Assembly: GCA_020740775.1 (NCBI GenBank)
Contig: JAHEWK010000021.1
Span: 620,001 to 684,000, forward strand
Length of the DNA stretch: 64,000 nt
Source of the DNA: Ilyonectria destructans
Taxonomy: Eukaryota > Ascomycota > Sordariomycetes > Hypocreales > Nectriaceae
Direction: 5' to 3'
Position 1 is the stretch's first letter, and each line of letters starts with the position of its first letter. This document shows, one piece after another, positions 8,864 through 19,527 of the stretch. A program made the translations under genes and the position numbers. A model generated the notes under the pieces. That model saw nothing but the letters and a program-made list of their open reading frames with translations. It ran no database searches and was not told the DNA's origin.

Positions 8864-10513
8864 ATGGCATCCATCATTCTCCCAAACCTTCAGGATCCAT
8901 CTCTCCTGGTTACTGCCGGCCTGATATCAGGAGAGTGGCTTGCAACGGAGGGAAAGACATTCCCTGTTTACGAGCCGTCATCCGGCGCAGTTTTTCGTGA
9001 TTGCGCCAATCTTGGTCGTCAGGACTTTGTGGATGCGATTGAGAGTGCCGAAGCCGGGACTAAGAGATTCTACGAGGAGACGACGGCGGCGCAGCGTGGT
9101 GCCATTCTACGGAAATGGTTTGACTTGGTTATTGCCAACGTTCAGGACTGTATGACATGCCCCAGGAGAAGATCGCAAGCTGGGGACAACACTCAAATAA
9201 GAGAAGTACTGACTTGATTAGTGGCCACGATCCTTTCCCTGGAGAATGGCAAAACCTACGCCGAAGCCAAAGGGGAGGTCGTCTACGCGGCATCCTTCAT
9301 CTCATGGTTTTCTGAGGAGGCAACGCGCTCCTACGGTGACACCATTCCGTCGTCGTACTCCAACGCAACAGTCCTCACGTATAAGGAACCTATCGGAGTT
9401 TGTGCAATTATAACGCCGTGGAATTTCCCAGCAGCCATGATTACCCGCAAAGTTGCTCCTGCGTTAGCAGCGGGATGTTCTGTCGTCATCAAGCCGCCCA
9501 GTGAGACGCCGTTCAGTGCGCTTGCTCTTGCAAAACTTGCCTTGGATGCTGGAGTTCCTACAAGCTGCATCCATGTGGTGCCGACAAAGGACCGCGCCGC
9601 ATCAATGGAGCTTGCTACAAACCCCAAGGTGAAGAAGTTGAGCTTCACAGGTTCGACTAGTGTTGGCAAAATGTTGACAAGTGCCGCGGCGGGTACTATG
9701 AAACGAGTCAGCATGGAATTAGGAGGTAACGCCCCTTTCATTGTGTTTGATGACGCCGACCTCGATCAAGCCGTCGAGGCAGCCATGGTGTGCAAATTTC
9801 GATGCTCCGGGCAAACATGCGTGGTAAGATTCCAAACGAACCTCCTGGCTAAGATATCAAGAATCTGTGCCTTGCCATGATACCGAAACGCTAACTTCTG
9901 TCGGCACCTTCAGTGTGCAAATCGACTGCTAGTGCATGAGAAGGTCGTAGATGATTTCACGAAACGACTTGTCGAGCAGTTGCGGACTTTAAAGCTCGGC
10001 CGAGGTATTGACGAGGGAGTCACACAAGGACCTTTGATCAACTCTGCCGCCGTGGAAAAAATTGACGGACACGTTCGTGATGCTATTCGAAAAGGTGCCG
10101 TCCTACATACGGGAGGGAAAAGACCAGAAGGACTCAGTGGATTCTTTTACGAAGCCACAGTCATTACCAACGCGACCACTCAGATGGACGTGGCCAGCGA
10201 TGAGACCTTTGGCCCTTTGGCTGCCATCTTCGCCTTCAAGACCGAAGATGAGGCAGTAAACATGTCAAATGCTACTGAATATGGGCTTGCGGCGTATCTT
10301 ATGAGCCAAGACATTGGGCGCGTGTTTAGGGTTGCTAGGCGCCTAGAATGTGGTATGCTGGGCGTCAATACTGGCTTGATTAGCGCAGCTGAGAGTCCCT
10401 TTGGAGGGATCAAGGAGAGTGGGATGGGGAGGGAGGGAAGCAAGTATGGCCTTGCTGAGTATCAGATTATCAAGGCTATCACGATTGGAAATCTGCAAGC
10501 GCCACGTTGTTAG
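8864..10513 (+). CDS. Aldehyde dehydrogenase, succinate-semialdehyde-dehydrogenase-like
   Basis: Exons 8864..9149, 9222..9823 and 9914..10513 give 495 aa, full length for the superfamily. I use the ATG at 8864 rather than the in-frame one at 8792 because the conserved N-terminus (ISGEWLATEGKTFPVYEPSS) follows it. Key parts: TPWNFP cofactor loop, VIKPPSETP, FTGSTSVG, the general-base Glu in MELGGNAP, the nucleophile Cys in SGQTCV (exactly at the second intron), and the C-terminal ESPFGGIKESG. Overall pattern is nearest to NAD(P)-dependent succinate-semialdehyde dehydrogenases (class I type), though such proteins often act on other aldehydes in catabolic clusters. Its position between CMD and cytochrome b5 suggests it oxidises an aldehyde intermediate of the pathway. 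No damage seen. Confidence 0.93.
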
Positions 10514-10621
10514 GGTCGCTGGTGCTAGAAAGAACACAAATAGCAACCAGAGATTGATAGAAATGGACATTTGAGTTTGACGTCTACGCCTTGTTATCCG
10601 GGACTCCCATCCTCATCATCA

Positions 10622-11201
10622 TCATCCGTGGGTCATCAACCCCAAATTGGGGGAAAGCCAAAACCAGATAGCACAAACCACCACCATTGCGGCCAATGTG
10701 CTGAATCCCAAAGCACCATTCCCTCCATTCGTTTGCTCCACTGGTCGGACGTTGGTCGGCAAGCGCTCTGAAGCTACATTGGCGCCTTTTTGATCCTGTG
10801 TAACGTATCAGCAAGCTCGGGGTGTACGCGGATGCTCTCCAAGACAACCAACCTGGGTCTTAACGGTTCCGATTTCCAAGATTGCGAGGATCGCGTTGGC
10901 CTCATTGCTGTGGCCAGCATCCTTGAACAACTCGGTAACATCAGTGCCGCCTTGGTCCAGGAGAAAATCTTCTCCGCCCCTGTGGATGTCAGTATGGAGG
11001 AAGAGCCCTTCAGAGTGGAAGGTGTCGGCAGTGATGTGCCGTTCGAACGTACGGATGCTCATGCTGAAATTTGGTGACATCGTATACCTTGCCCTCAATG
11101 ACTAGATGGAGATCAGTCGGCCGTGAGTGCTTCCTGATCTCGCTCCACGCGTATTCTTGTTTCATTGCACTAATCTCCGAAGGTTCAGTTGTCTCATGCA
11201 T
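10622..11201 (-). CDS. Tail-anchored cytochrome b5-like protein
   Basis: Three exons, 11201..11053, 10979..10853 and 10795..10622, give 149 aa; an ATG at 11165 would give 137. The heme-binding domain shows YAWSEIRKH and VIEGKVYDVTKFQHEHP, completed across the first intron to HPGG (first heme His), then EDFLLDQGG and the second heme-ligand context FKDAGHS. The last exon encodes a linker and a single membrane segment (LGFSTLAAMVVVCAIWFWLS) ending LGLMTHG, so it is an endoplasmic-reticulum tail anchor. The family donates electrons to P450s and desaturases; lying in the same cluster as a membrane P450, it is a plausible dedicated partner. It is divergent from the alcohol dehydrogenase. The palindrome CCCCAAATTGGGG at about 10640 lies inside its last exon. 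Confidence 0.88.
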
Positions 11202-11592
11202 AAAATTGCCTGATACTTCACCGTAGGACACAGGAGCTCGATTCTCATTTAAAGCCGGTACGGTCCAAAGTCGACCAATCTTCCATCCAACCCCTACTGT
11301 ACCTGCGCTGCCTGTCTCTCGGACTGTTCTCCACTTCTCCAACTGGCCCCAGCGCGGAGTTGAAAGTCTGTCGGGTTTAAGCAGGGCCCAAATCTTCTCC
11401 AACAAGTCCTTTGGTACTCGGGTAAGGACAGAAACACCGGACGTTCGAGCGTGGCCCCCATGGCGAGCATATAAATATACATAGATTAGAGACACCGACT
11501 CCCTTGACACATCACCATTCAACTCACTTCACAAACACAACACATTAACCGCTCGCCAAACCATACCAAATATTCCTGAACGACATTCCACA
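11202..11592. promoter_or_regulatory. Divergent promoter between cytochrome b5 and alcohol dehydrogenase genes
   Basis: Only 391 bp separate the two divergent starts. A TATA box (TATAAATA at about 11470) lies 120 bp upstream of the dehydrogenase ATG. CTCCAA half-sites occur at about 11337 and 11398. A shared promoter suggests co-expression. Confidence 0.5.
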
Positions 11593-12708
11593 ATGCGTGC
11601 CCAAGTTCTTGAGGCTTTCAACACGGAATATGTCCTGAAGGATGTGCCTAGACCATCTGCACCGGCCGGCCATGACCTCCTGGTCCAGGTCCAAGCTGCG
11701 TCCTACTGCCATACAGATGCCGTATTCGCTTCTGGCGCCATGTGGCAGGACCTCCCTCGAATCGGTTCTCATGAATTCGCCGGCGTCATTGTCCAAATGG
11801 GGCCTACAGTACCTGAGACTCTGGGCTTAGCAGTTGGCACGCCTATTGGAGTCCCCGGTCGCGCATTCCATCCCTGCGGCTCATGTTATGAGTGCCGCAA
11901 CAATGACGGAGATCCTGTCCACTACGGCGTGTATTGCACCAAGGCCGGAAACCTCGGCCTTTCCCGCGATGGAGGCTTCCAGGAGTTCTGCATTGTCGAT
12001 TCTCGGCAGGTGGCTCCCATTCCTGCCGGTTTGACGGCTGTTGAGACGGCCCCCTTGATGTGTGCAGGTCTGACCATCTGGAATGCCCTTGGGCAGGGCC
12101 GAGTTGGACTGCACAAAGGTGGCGGCGAAGGGCTTACTGTGGCCATTTCTGGTGCAGGAGGTGGCCTTGGACATCTCGGCGTCCAGTTCGCAGCTAAGCT
12201 GGGCTGCAATGTCCTTGCTATTGACGCTGGGGATGGGGCCTTGAAGCTCCTAGAGGAAGTGGTCAAAGGACTTGGGCCACTCTCTTCCAAGGTCACAATC
12301 GTCGACGCGAGAAGTCAGAAAGCTGAGGACATCCGAAAAAGCGTCTTCGGGGAACCTGAGCCTGACCTAGAAGGCGAGAAGGGAGTTGATGCACTCCTCG
12401 TTCTGCCTGAAGCTCAGCAAGCTTTGGATTACGGTATGAAACTCATTAAGAATCACGGCGTTTGTGTAACAGTCAGTTTCCCTAAGGAGGGATTTCTGAT
12501 TCAGCCGCGCGACCTAGTCTTCCGGCACATACAGATGGTGGGCGTCCTGGTGGGCAGGAATCGACAGTTGCGGGCTATGCTCGACTTTGCGGCGGCGGAG
12601 GGGGTACGGGCTAGCAGCCAGACCTACTCTCTGGAGCAGCTCAATCAACTGGTTGAAGCCTATCACAAGGGCACCAGCGGGAAGTTGGTAGTGGATATGA
12701 CGAAATGA
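11593..12708 (+). CDS. Zinc-type alcohol dehydrogenase (MDR superfamily)
   Basis: A single exon encodes 371 aa. The catalytic zinc ligands are in CHTDAVF and GSHEFAGV (Ser replaces the usual Gly before His-Glu). A four-Cys structural-zinc lobe follows as CGSCYEC...C, with 13 residues before the last Cys instead of the common 7, a longer loop than usual. The nucleotide-binding motif is SGAGGGLGHLGVQFA. It is related to fungal propanol-preferring/Adh-type dehydrogenases and would interconvert an alcohol and an aldehyde with NAD. It shares a short promoter with the cytochrome b5 gene. A chromosomal relative lies at 41983-43178. Frame and active site are intact. Confidence 0.92.
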   Translation: MRAQVLEAFNTEYVLKDVPRPSAPAGHDLLVQVQAASYCHTDAVFASGAMWQDLPRIGSHEFAGVIVQMGPTVPETLGLAVGTPIGVPGRAFHPCGSCYECRNNDGDPVHYGVYCTKAGNLGLSRDGGFQEFCIVDSRQVAPIPAGLTAVETAPLMCAGLTIWNALGQGRVGLHKGGGEGLTVAISGAGGGLGHLGVQFAAKLGCNVLAIDAGDGALKLLEEVVKGLGPLSSKVTIVDARSQKAEDIRKSVFGEPEPDLEGEKGVDALLVLPEAQQALDYGMKLIKNHGVCVTVSFPKEGFLIQPRDLVFRHIQMVGVLVGRNRQLRAMLDFAAAEGVRASSQTYSLEQLNQLVEAYHKGTSGKLVVDMTK

Positions 12709-13060
12709 GGAGTGATACATGACGTCCGAGCTTGTCAAGTTAGACGCAATGTATCTGAATCTTGAAGATTATGAAGTATATGAAATACATCTCGTGACAA
12801 AGACCCTAGGAAAAAGCAAATAAATACTACTACTGCCTTCCTCTAACAAAACACTAGCTGTAAGATGTTGGAATCTGTGTCGACGCCGGTCAGGCTAGAC
12901 CCGGCGTCCTCTCTAAGTTCTACTCTCGATTGAATCAACCACTGGCCCACTGGCAGTGACTTAGTGCTTATGAGACTATCACATTTGACGGGTAGCGCTG
13001 TTCTGGCCGCACTGGCCTGCTAAGTAAGTAAGTAAGCTTAGGTCTACCCAAGTAGTGGTT

Positions 13061-13073
13061 CCCCAATTTGGGG
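13061..13073. promoter_or_regulatory. Palindrome CCCCAATTTGGGG upstream of the C2H2 regulator gene
   Basis: Perfect palindrome 818 bp upstream of the regulator ATG. A related partial site (CCCCAATTTG) is at 13633-13642, about 250 bp upstream. Autoregulation is possible but inferred. Confidence 0.42.
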
Positions 13074-13435
13074 TTTGAGCCGATGAGCCTCGGGTGTGTC
13101 CATCTCTACCCCGCTTTTGCCGCCGGTCCGTGGTTTTCCGCTGGAGTAATTTCGGATGAAATCTGACATGGGATTGAGATGGTTCCGTTGAGCTTTCTTA
13201 TCTGAATATTCTGCTCATAATGAAAACTGAATTGGATTAGGCGCGCTATGTGAATGCTCATGCTATCTGGCATACGGATATGAATAGTAGACAAGCAAGG
13301 CAAGTACTCGGTGCTGGTAGTGGATGGACGAAGAGGAAATGATTCTGTTAGTTAGTGCAGTCCCCCCTCCCCGTAGAATCAATGAATGAAGGTGATTTAC
13401 CAATCCGTCTTCGTCAATATCCGGCATAATAAGTC

Positions 13436-13574
13436 TGTCACGAGCCCTGACTCTGTGTGGCGTCTCATCGCTCTGAGTCCCTGTACATCCTTATACTGAA
13501 ATCAGCTAGAAGGATATAGCTATAGCAGTCACACGCCATATACACGCCCAGCTACCCACACACACATCGTGACA
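13436..13574. mobile_element. Solo LTR or TRIM-like element, 139 bp, with 5-bp target duplication
   Basis: It starts TGTCACGA and ends TCGTGACA. It is flanked on both sides by AAGTC (13431-13435 and 13575-13579), a perfect 5-bp duplication as made by LTR-retrotransposon integrases. At 139 bp it is very short for an LTR. Confidence 0.7.
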
Positions 13575-13639
13575 AAGTCTAAGTTCCGGAGTAGGTAGGT
13601 GTTGGATTGACCCCTCATGTGGCGGCATAAGACCCCAAT

Positions 13640-13812
13640 TTGCATAAACCTCTAATACACCGATATCCTAGCCTTAGTCAGATGATGACAAAACCACTCT
13701 CGAGGAAAGAGGGGGCCGGAGGGATCCTTGATCAATACAATCATCATCGTTGGGTTCCACCCTCTATTGATCCCTATCACCCTGATCGAATTGACCGTAT
13801 CGGATCCAACAG
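13640..13812 (-). repeat. Dispersed 170-bp repeat, copy 2 (inverted)
   Basis: The reverse complement carries GGATCCGATACGG, CAATTCGATCAGG, TGATAGGGATCAAT, the GATGATGAT run, CTCCGGCCCCC and a GGATAT...GTATTAGAGG end. It lies directly upstream of the regulator gene at 13891, so it may contribute to that promoter. Confidence 0.7.
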
Positions 13813-13890
13813 AAGGTAAGATTGTTAGCCTATTTTCTCCCCAGACCCTCATATCCCCACCCCGGCACACCCAAGAGTCAAAGTCAAGCC

Positions 13891-16301
13891 ATGGGAGACA
13901 GTGACACTATGATGGCTAGAAATACCAAAACGCATCGTTGCCATAGATGCTGTCGGAACTTTGCGAGGCTGGAGCATCTTCAGCGGCACGAGCGTTCTCA
14001 TACCAAAGAAAAACCGTTCAACTGTGCGCTATGCACCAAATCATTCTCGCGGAAGTAAGTCTTCCCCTGCACCACCCAGCAACGGCAGACAGTCAAGGCA
14101 GCCTGACCAAGGACACGCATCGCAGGGATCTTCTCACGCGACATGACCGTCTGACGCACCAGGAACAGACCATCAATGTGCAGACGACGCAGGTAGTGAT
14201 GATGATGTCGCCGTCGCCGACCAGATACTCGACGACGGCGGCATCTGCGTCCACGGCAGGGAATGGTAGCGTCCCAGCGGATGAGCCTCTACCTCCACAG
14301 TCAACATCTCTGCCGGGTTCCGGCGTGGGAATGCCAGACTCTGCGGCCCCAATTGACCCTGACCATTTTCCCATCCAAAACCTCGACCTGTCAATGGAGG
14401 ATTTTACCCATGATTTCACTGCCTTTATGGACAGCGTCCCCATCCCAAATCACATCTTTTCCCCCACGTTCCAACCACTTCCTGTCATCTTCTCCGAGGA
14501 CGGGCTTTCGCCAAGCTTTGAAATCCTTCAATCAGAAGCCCAATTGGAACGTCATGCTAGGCTGCGCGTAGACCCTCAAGCCTCAGACCCGGGGTGTAAC
14601 ATCCTCTCCACCTACGGCTCCCGCTTGCCCTCTTTGGAACCAAGGGGCGAACATGCTCAGATGCCTTCTCGAGCCCAGTATCACGGCCCAAAGGATCATC
14701 TGTTCGTCTCGGTGCAGGGGAGGGAACGCATTCTTGGCCAGCTCTCCCTGTTCCCCAGTTGCGTGCCGATTGGCTTTGCTCTGCCGTCGAGGTACGCACT
14801 GTCGCGTTTTGTCGCTGCCTACTTCAACGTGTTTCACGAGCACTACCCCTTCCTCCATGTTCCTACTTTCGAGTTGGAGACAGTCCGTGTAGAGTTGCTA
14901 CTAGCCATTGCAGCCGTCGGCACACGCTACTCTCGTGATTGGGAGGTCGGCGTTGAGCTATTCCATCTCGCCAAGGCCATCACTTTGGAGGGTTTACATC
15001 GACGACGAACTGCGGCACTGACCCATCGCAACGGCCTTGCACAGGTCCGAGAGCCAGAGAGTAGGAATCGTTATGACTTGGTTGAGGTCATCCAAGCGCT
15101 GCTACTTTTGATGGCGATTGCCACGTGGTTCAACGAAGAACCGGCGGTATACGAAGCACTGTCCATCCGCAGCGTGGTCGATTCACTAATCCGCGAGGTG
15201 GAGTTGAAGGATCGTCGAAAGTCCTCTCCACCTAACTGGAGGGACTGGGTCAAGTACGAATCGCTCAAACGAACCAAGTTGGTCATCTTCTGCTTCTTCA
15301 ACATCCACACCATCGTCTTTGATATGCCCCCGATGATGCTCTCGGGTGAGCTATACTCGGATCTTCCTTGCTCCGAAAACGAATGGAAAGCTGCAAGTGA
15401 GACTCTTTGGAGAGAATCTTCCGATCTGCTCGCTCCACCGCAGGACTTTCAGGCCGCCTTCGAACAACTCTTTATTCCCACCGGCCACGAATCTTATTCC
15501 ATGGCCTCTGGCGGATTCTCCTCCCTCGGCGGATTCGTATTGATACACGCCGTCATTCAGCGCATCTGGCTTGTACGAAATGCCACGCTGCCGTATCAGC
15601 AGTGCCAACAGCTCTCGCTAGAACGAATGAACTCGTTTGAGAGAGCCCTCAAGGCTTGGTCTATCTGCTGGGAGAGCAATTACGAATCCTCAATGGATCC
15701 TCTCAACCCAAATGGGCCGTTATCGTTCACCTCTACAGCCCTCCTTCGCCTAGCGTACATCCGCATCAACATGGACCTGGGTCCCGTCCGCTCTCTCGGC
15801 ACTTGGGATCCGGACTTGATTGCCAAGTCGTTGAACGATAGCCCGCAGGCTCAGCGAAGCCCTAAACTCACACGTGCGGCACTGCACTGCGCCCACGCGC
15901 TTAGCATTCCCGTAAAGATGGGCATAGAATACGTTGCACGAACGCAAGTAATCTACTGGTCTAACCAACACGCCCTATGTTCATTGGAGTGTGCAGTACT
16001 ATTGGCAAAGTGGCTCGAGGCTGTTAGCGCACCCAACCCAAGTCCCTCTTTAGACGCTGCAGAGGAACACACGCTCAGCTTCGTAATGCAGTTGGTGGCA
16101 GAATCGAACTATAGGGGGAGTCTGGAGAGAATGTCAGCCCAGATGACTGTCCTGTCATCGGAAGTAGTCGGTCTATGGGCCACCTTGTATAAGTCAGAGA
16201 GCGTGTGGCAAATGGTGGACTTGATCCATCGATCACTAAATGCTTTCGCGAAACTCTTAGAAAACCGCCACAGGGATCCAGGCTCACCATCAAGTTTGTA
16301 G
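13891..16301 (+). CDS. C2H2 zinc-finger transcription factor with fungal-specific regulatory domain
   Basis: Exons 13891..14054 and 14126..16301 join in frame to 779 aa. Two C2H2 fingers lie at about residues 12-63. The first is CHRCCRNFARLEHLQRHERS, ending in His; the second, CALCTKSFSRK, is completed across the 71-nt intron by DLLTRHDRLTH. A Ser/Thr/Pro-rich region follows, then a large helical domain beginning around HEHYPFLHVPTFELE with AIAAVGTRYS and FHLAKAITLEGLHRR, which is the fungal transcription-factor domain seen with Zn2Cys6 and some C2H2 factors. The predicted role is a nuclear activator or repressor of the neighbouring catabolic genes. The alternative ATG at 13947 lies in another frame and would lose finger 1. 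CCAATTTGG palindromes lie in its own upstream region. Confidence 0.87.
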
Positions 16302-18000
16302 CTATTTCCGCGAAATGCATACTTGAATAATCAAGCACCACCAAGAGGACATTGCCCTTAAAGTCTGTGAATTATAGCCTAAAATGAAAAAGTTGTAACT
16401 TGCCCAACATCTGTCTCAACTATGGGGATCACCCCAGGCTCATTCCCCCCCACCAGCCTCCATCATCTTCAATTGGGAGGAAACAGAGGTTGTTAAAAGT
16501 GTTCCAGTATGCCTGGTTGGTTACTCAATTCCTCCAAATTGCGGTGTCGTGACTACGGGTAGACAATCAAGACACTCAATTCCGGAGTTAGTTAAATTTT
16601 GGCACGTGGGGAAACTTCTGGCCGGGGATCTCAGATCGCAGTGACAATCTCGGGAAGTTTCCCACTTTTACTGGGACAAGGTGCAAACAGTACGGATTCC
16701 GGAGCATACAAAAGAGAATCGATGGAAACGCGTGTACTTTCCTTTAATTTCCATGCTTTACTCATGTATTTAACTTCTCTATCCCCCTTAAATCCCTCTG
16801 TTGACACTGAACGTTCGTGCAGCTATCTTCTTGAACCCTTGGCTTGAAGTCAATACCTCGATATAACCAGGAATAGATATTGGATTTCTGTACCACCATC
16901 GGCAACACCAACAAGCAGTATCCGGTCCTTTGTCAACCCCGCAACTAAGGAATATTATCAGACAACAATAGAAACCATGTCCGTCACGCAACAAGATGCC
17001 GTCATCACTGAAAGGTCATACTCACTTCAAAGATTCGAGTCGGAGTCTTGCGCTGTCCAACTTAAGGGACTGATCTAAAATGCTTTTCTATGAGAATATT
17101 ATAACAAGCACAGCCAACCTAGTTTGTTAAAAGAGCCATAGACGATTCTTAACCGTTTTAGTTTTCTTCGTCTCCTATTACCTGCAAGCTTAGAGGCTTA
17201 AACTAATGTACTGCAATTCTGTAAGAAAAACTATAACGCCGAAGGCCTGATCTTTTCATAAGCGGTAAGGGAATATAATATCAATACTAAACTTAGATGG
17301 AGTAGAAGTATTTTAACGAGCGACGAAAGTGAGTCTATCTGCCCGCCCATGTGGGGTCTTTAGTCTATTAAAGCTCCGTTTTAATGACAGGAGTCGAAAT
17401 GTATGAGACCATGCAAGTAGTAGGACGGTTATTGTGTTCAGAAGGGAATCGCTACTGCATGAAATGCGATGGCAAGTCTGACCCGAGTGGGAAGCTAAAT
17501 GAATCGGAATCTTTAATGAAGGCCCCAGATCCGGGAACTTCTAAGTTAGTCGCTAGAAGGAGGGTGCCATTCATGTGACCTCGGACGGGATCCGGGTGAG
17601 GCCAATCATCCTTATTCTAAGTAACAGGGAAGAGTACTGTCCCATGGCCTATTGGATAATTTGTATACTGTGGCCTAGATTATGTCGCCAGAGACACACC
17701 CCACCAGTTGCCTTTGCCGGCTTAGAAGAGATCTGCGTGACCTATTGGATTGGGTAACATTGACGAGCGGACCCCTCGCATCCTTTCCTCCCAGCCGCTA
17801 CCTCTACGGCCCCGGTGTACCTTGTATCTCTACGATGCCAACAGTAACTCAGGCTTATCGCGCTATAATTGCAAGTCTTCGTGCAGCAAGTTTGCAGTCT
17901 TTTCTTCTGTATCTGTCTCACATTCGCTCGGTGGAATTTTCGCCGACCTTTAGTTGCCTGCCGTCGTATTGTGGAGCATCCGACAGGCTTCCCCCCCGCC

Positions 18001-18084
18001 TTCCCGCGGTTCACAACGCCCTTCCCGCGGTTCACAACGCCCTTCCCGCGGCTCACAACGCCCTTCCCGCGGCTCACAACGCCC
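18001..18084. repeat. 21-bp minisatellite, four tandem units
   Basis: Unit TTCCCGCGGTTCACAACGCC plus one C, four copies differing only by T/C at one position. It generates long spurious open frames on both strands (repeating FPRFTTP, PREGRCE and so on). Confidence 0.9.
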
Positions 18085-18716
18085 TACTATTCGAAACCGA
18101 ACCGAGGTAAAACAACTGGCACAGAAGGTTGACGTGCTTATCATCTTGACCGGCTTATCATCCGATTGGAAGTTTGAGGGATGTAATTAAAAAATTTCGA
18201 CTCTTCACAGTCGAGTTGCTGAAATGATCGAATGTGTCTTGGACGCGAATCCAAACATGAAAGGCCGCAATGCCAAGCATGCGCCAAATCGATTCCCAAA
18301 TAGTGCTATGTAGCTACGGAGGAACCTGGAGTATGGTCGAAAGCTAACCGCTGCATCAATAGGAACAGGAACAGATACCAGAGGACGACAGGTACCGTGT
18401 CACCTTTGCAAATGATCAACATCGAGGCATGCAGACTGAGAAAAGGTATCGCAATGGTAGGAGGGTGTTGAGGGCCTCGTAGCAAAAAGCAGGTGTTTCC
18501 GTGGGTGCTTTGGAGACTTCCGCTTGTGCGAACAATCCCCAGACACTCCTCAAGTGGCGTAACACTTGTACAGTGGCTGGAATAGCTCTAGATTTCAAGC
18601 CCCTCACCTCCAATCGGATGGGTCTTCGGCCCACCTTAGTGACAAAGCCGTCCTGTTCCGTTAGTCGAGAGTGTAAGTCGAGGGCTCAGCCTGTTACACT
18701 GTGGCCCCATAAGCCT

Positions 18717-18880
18717 TGTGTTGGATACCGTACGGTCAATTCGATCAGGGTGATAGCGTTCAAGGGATGTGGAGCCCGAAGATGATGATTGTATTGATCT
18801 AGGATGCCTCCCGGCCCCCCCTTTTCTTGTGAGGGTTTTTATGCGTCCGGATATTGATATATCAGAGGTCTCAATCTAAC
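18717..18880 (+). repeat. Dispersed 170-bp repeat, copy 3
   Basis: Same block order as copies 1 and 2: CAATTCGATCAGGGTGATAG, GATGATGATTG, CTCCCGGCCCC and GGATATTGATATATCAGAGG. The most diverged stretch is between the first two blocks. Confidence 0.7.
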
Positions 18881-19527
18881 ACTTTGTATTTAGTGGACCG
18901 GCTTTTATTTCGCGTATTTGGTGGGACTCTGTCTATAACACGGACCACCGCGACTAAAAGCGTAACACATAAGGCCTGGAGCTCAGGAGCTTTATTGAAT
19001 TTCTCCTTTTTCCTTTTTTTCTATTCTTTCTTTTCTCCTTAGCTATATCGACCTTATGTATCCATCTGCCGATAGGGCTTGCTCTAGTAGAAGCGTTGTT
19101 TACCCTTCAAGACTGGGCGCAGTCACAAGAACAGTTTGCGTTCCAACGTTTTGTATACACACTGTACGTGACAAGAACAAGCAACGAATTGCGGATCACG
19201 GCTAGTTAACTATGTGGCTTGAGCCTAACAAGAGCTCTCTGACTCAGGTAGACGGTCTGGCCCAAAACGAAGCAGCCCACTACTAACTAGTAGCCCCCTA
19301 ATTAACCTTGGTACCCCAGATTTCCCCGCGAAGGGCATCCGCGGCTCATACACAACGCACAGGTAGACATGGCATTGTGGGATACCCCCCTCACCCGTGT
19401 GTAATCCCAACAAGAGCATCCCCCGCCTACTTATAAAGAGCAGGTTGCCATGCACCACGAAGTCACTCTCAGACAAACTACGAACATTTTTCTTCCTTTC
19501 TTACAATACCATCGTGCATCAAACATC

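Larger units (their letters stand above)
16302..19527. other. Long intergenic region with repeats and a short orphan frame
   Basis: No full gene is supported over 3.2 kb. CTCCAAATTGCGG (about 16532) and TTCAATTGGGAGG (about 16469) are imperfect copies of the cluster palindrome. A 33-codon frame at 16977-17078 (starting MSVTQQDAVITERSYSL) follows a pyrimidine-rich, promoter-like stretch and could be a first exon left by a lost gene. A minisatellite is at 18001-18084 and repeat copy 3 at 18717-18880. TATAAA at about 19432 lies 95 bp upstream of the transporter start. Confidence 0.45.

Noticed and set aside
11202..11522. N-terminal extension of the cytochrome b5 frame up to 11522
   Set aside because: The cytochrome b5 domain starts at about 11150; the extension is unlike any b5 and covers the divergent promoter.
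17682..18190. Several frames across the 21-bp minisatellite
   Set aside because: Open only because the unit length is a multiple of three; low-complexity translations on both strands.
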